From the NCBI RefSeq assembly GCF_000295935.2, contig NZ_ALWO02000002.1:1-64000 (forward strand): a DNA stretch of 64,000 nucleotides, read 5' to 3'. This document shows positions 62,229 through 64,000 of the stretch, one piece after another. This DNA is from Indibacter alkaliphilus LW1. GTDB lineage: Bacteria; Bacteroidota; Bacteroidia; Cytophagales; Cyclobacteriaceae. The notes beneath the pieces were generated by a model. It was not told the origin of the DNA and ran no database searches. It saw only the letters and a list, made by a program, of their open reading frames with translations. Positions within the stretch are counted from its first letter, which is position 1. Each line of letters begins with the position of its first letter. Position numbers and translations under genes: made by a program.

Positions 62229-63242
62229 TTAATTAACCATTAAATTACAACCTCTTATCTCAGAATTGTCAATCCTACCCAATACTTCCAGGTAACCATT
62301 CTCATCAAATCTTCCCAAATCCTGCGTCTCTATAAAAGCACAACTATGAAAATTGGCGAGATCAATTACATTGATCCCACCATGTTTGCGTTTGGAATAA
62401 GCAAAAGGGTCATTGACATCTCTAAGCATAACGTGCATGGTTGACGGCAAAGTATATTTACCTTCACCTTTGGAGTACGATTGGGACATTAATTCAGTCA
62501 TCCCGTACTCAGAATGAATTTTTTTCACCGAAAAATATTTTTTTAAAATGTCATGCACTTCTTCCCTGATCATCTCTCTTCTCCTACCCTTCATTCCTCC
62601 TGTCTCCATCACAATCAATTGTCCAATCTCCGGAAAAGTCAGGTTACTTTCAGCCAAATCAAGCAGAGCAAATGTCACTCCTAGCAAAAGGATTTTCCCA
62701 GGTTTATTCTGAAGCGCTTTCAATTTGTCCACCAATTCCTTTTGATTGTATAGGTAAAACCCAGAGTATTCTGAAGCGGACTTTTCTATGAAATGTTGTG
62801 ACATACTTACCAATGAGCTGCCCTTTCTCTCCAAATATGCCGGCAACAATGCGAGCACATGAAAATTCGTAATCAATCCATATTCTGATTCAAACAATCT
62901 AAGTGCGTGTTTGAGGTAAAACTCTTCAGACCAAAAGTAATGCTTACTGGTAATCGCACCTGTTGTCCCACTGCTCGAATAAAATCCTTCAAAATCTTCA
63001 ACTTTCCCACTTACCACATCGAAATCTTTGAAAAGTCTAATCGGTAAAAACGGAATAGACTCCAAATCCGTGACCTGAGAAACATCGATATGGCGGGCTT
63101 TTAAATAGCTTTTATAGATTTCATTGTGCTCTGATTGAAACCTAAAGAGTTGCAAAGCCTTTTGTTCAAAATTATTTTCATCTATATTAAGTATATCTTG
63201 TTGAAAACTTTTGAAATACTCAGTCGTTTTATAATTTGTCAT
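62229..63242 (-). CDS. LuxE-like acyl-protein synthetase/acyl-activating family protein
   Basis: 337 aa from the ATG at 63242 (MTNYKTTEYF). The TTG at 63257 is a weaker start. It belongs to the LuxE/PaaK-like adenylating family: ATP-loop YSSSGTTGAITSKHYF, then VMETGGMKGRRREM and SEYGMTELMSQSYS, with a final RGCNLMV whose cysteine sits where LuxE proteins carry their acyl-accepting cysteine. It probably activates a fatty or aryl acid and transfers it to a carrier or a partner enzyme. No lux genes or acyl-CoA reductase are adjacent. It is divergent from a lipoprotein gene. Confidence 0.82.
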   Translation of the reverse strand: MTNYKTTEYFKSFQQDILNIDENNFEQKALQLFRFQSEHNEIYKSYLKARHIDVSQVTDLESIPFLPIRLFKDFDVVSGKVEDFEGFYSSSGTTGAITSKHYFWSEEFYLKHALRLFESEYGLITNFHVLALLPAYLERKGSSLVSMSQHFIEKSASEYSGFYLYNQKELVDKLKALQNKPGKILLLGVTFALLDLAESNLTFPEIGQLIVMETGGMKGRRREMIREEVHDILKKYFSVKKIHSEYGMTELMSQSYSKGEGKYTLPSTMHVMLRDVNDPFAYSKRKHGGINVIDLANFHSCAFIETQDLGRFDENGYLEVLGRIDNSEIRGCNLMVN

Positions 63243-63296
63243 TGTAAAATTGTTCAATTTTACCCCCTAACCGAAAGGTTGTAAATTTATGCCAGC

Positions 63297-63977
63297 ATGA
63301 GCAGTGTAAAAAATTATATTTACTTATTCTTTTTCCAATTTATTGCATTTTCCTGTGTTCAGCCACCTGAAAATTTTCCATCAGTCCCTGAAATCAATTT
63401 TGAGGACATGGCTTTTTCAAGTGCCTCAGGTGCTGATTCCCTTATTATCAGGGTAGGTTTTAGAGATGCTGAAGGTGACTTAGGTCTCAACCCAACAGAC
63501 ATTGACCCACCATTTCAACCTGTAACTTTTAGAAGAAATAATTCGGGCAACTTGATTGTATTTTCTCAAAGACCTCCTGAAGCACCTGCTTATAACCCTA
63601 TTGACTGGGCAATCAATCCAATAGTCAACAATGTAATCGTAACCGATACGGTGTGGGTAGAGCAAAACGAAAACCACAACAATATTTTCATCAAATTCTT
63701 TATCAAAAGAAACGGTGTATTTACTGAGTTTAGATGGGAGGATCCTCCCTATTTCACTACGTTCAGTGGCCGTTTCCCTAGAATATTGAACAATAATCAA
63801 GGGCAGCCAGTGGAAGGATCACTTCAATACGCCATGCTCTCTTTTGGTTGGGAGTCTATTTTTAGAAATGATACCATAAGAATTGATGTGCAGATTCAGG
63901 ATAGAGCACTAAACAGGAGTAATGTGGTATCAAGCCCAGAGGTTACACTAAATCAGATCCGAAGAACAGCTAGATAA
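63297..63977 (+). CDS. Lipoprotein of unknown function
   Basis: 226-aa lipoprotein (signal ending FIAFSC, Cys20). The mature part is beta-rich, with an Ig-like start (EINFEDMAFSSASGADSLIIRVGFRDAEGDLGL) of the kind seen in several Bacteroidota lipoprotein families. No family recognised. The divergent LuxE-like gene starts 54 bp away. A TAAATTTA at 63282-63289, 20 bp after TTTT, may be the promoter, which would make the mRNA nearly leaderless. Confidence 0.72.
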   Translation: MSSVKNYIYLFFFQFIAFSCVQPPENFPSVPEINFEDMAFSSASGADSLIIRVGFRDAEGDLGLNPTDIDPPFQPVTFRRNNSGNLIVFSQRPPEAPAYNPIDWAINPIVNNVIVTDTVWVEQNENHNNIFIKFFIKRNGVFTEFRWEDPPYFTTFSGRFPRILNNNQGQPVEGSLQYAMLSFGWESIFRNDTIRIDVQIQDRALNRSNVVSSPEVTLNQIRRTAR

Positions 63978-63981
63978 AAAA

Positions 63982-64000
63982 AGCCTCAAAATCAGAGGCT
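63982..64000 (+). terminator. Terminator cut by the window end
   Basis: AGCCTC (63982-63987), loop AAAATCA, GAGGCT (63995-64000). The hairpin follows the lipoprotein stop by 4 bp; its T tract, if any, lies beyond the window. Confidence 0.6.

Noticed and set aside
62229-63242. Part of a bioluminescence (lux) cluster
   Set aside because: No luciferase, LuxC or LuxD genes nearby. LuxE-like proteins are common outside bioluminescence.

Overview
The window looks like chromosomal DNA from a Bacteroidota bacterium of the order Cytophagales, most likely a Cyclobacteriaceae (Algoriphagus/Cyclobacterium-like) relative. This is inferred from Bacteroidota-type promoters (TTTG, 20 bp, TAnnTTTG), a TonB receptor with a carboxypeptidase-regulatory-like N-domain, many lipoproteins and beta-barrels, PSCyt1/DUF1549/DUF1553 and DUF1501 proteins, and a DUF177-rpmF-fabH-efp-accBC block. 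By eye the DNA has low to moderate GC. I see no tRNA, CRISPR array, insertion sequence or prophage.

Layout. 1-7.8 kb: a subtilase lipoprotein, then a minus-strand block (M42 aminopeptidase, PurF, HNH nuclease, SmpB, TsaD). Two intergenic gaps in this block, right after the purF and tsaD stop codons, are filled by degenerate tandem repeats with a strict 7-bp period. 7.8-15.6 kb: TamB-like protein, photolyase, DUF2027/Smr protein and an unknown helical protein. 15.6-22.2 kb: a tightly overlapping minus-strand redox set (processive GT2 glycosyltransferase, polyferredoxin, FAD oxidoreductase, DUF547 lipoprotein), then a rhodanese and a cysteine-bearing Crp/Fnr regulator. 22.2-35.5 kb: HsdR_N-like nuclease, amidohydrolase, HhH protein, HemA, WG-repeat protein, YciI-like protein, an AddB/AddA-like pair and a small membrane protein. 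35.7-40.3 kb: housekeeping block for ribosomes and fatty acid synthesis (yceD, rpmF, fabH, efp, accB, accC). 40.5-51.1 kb: planctomycete-type cytochrome/DUF1501 gene set ending in a sugar-phosphate SIS protein, facing a GH20 beta-hexosaminidase. 51.4-64 kb: a frameshifted cyclase-TPR gene, a second subtilase, an HGSNAT-like acyltransferase, DUF3109 and DUF4442 proteins, a FecA-like TonB receptor, RNase P RNA, a frameshifted response regulator-AAA+ gene, a 39-residue lipoprotein, a LuxE-like protein and a lipoprotein.

How it fits together. Most of the window is core genome. The accessory themes are amino-sugar/glycan handling (GH20, SIS protein, chitobiase-C domain, HGSNAT-like protein) and membrane redox chemistry (polyferredoxin, c-type cytochrome domains, Fnr-like regulator). 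The observations most worth following up are the in-register heptad arrays, the two regulatory genes each broken by one extra base in a 7-base homopolymer, and the overlapping glycosyltransferase/polyferredoxin operon.
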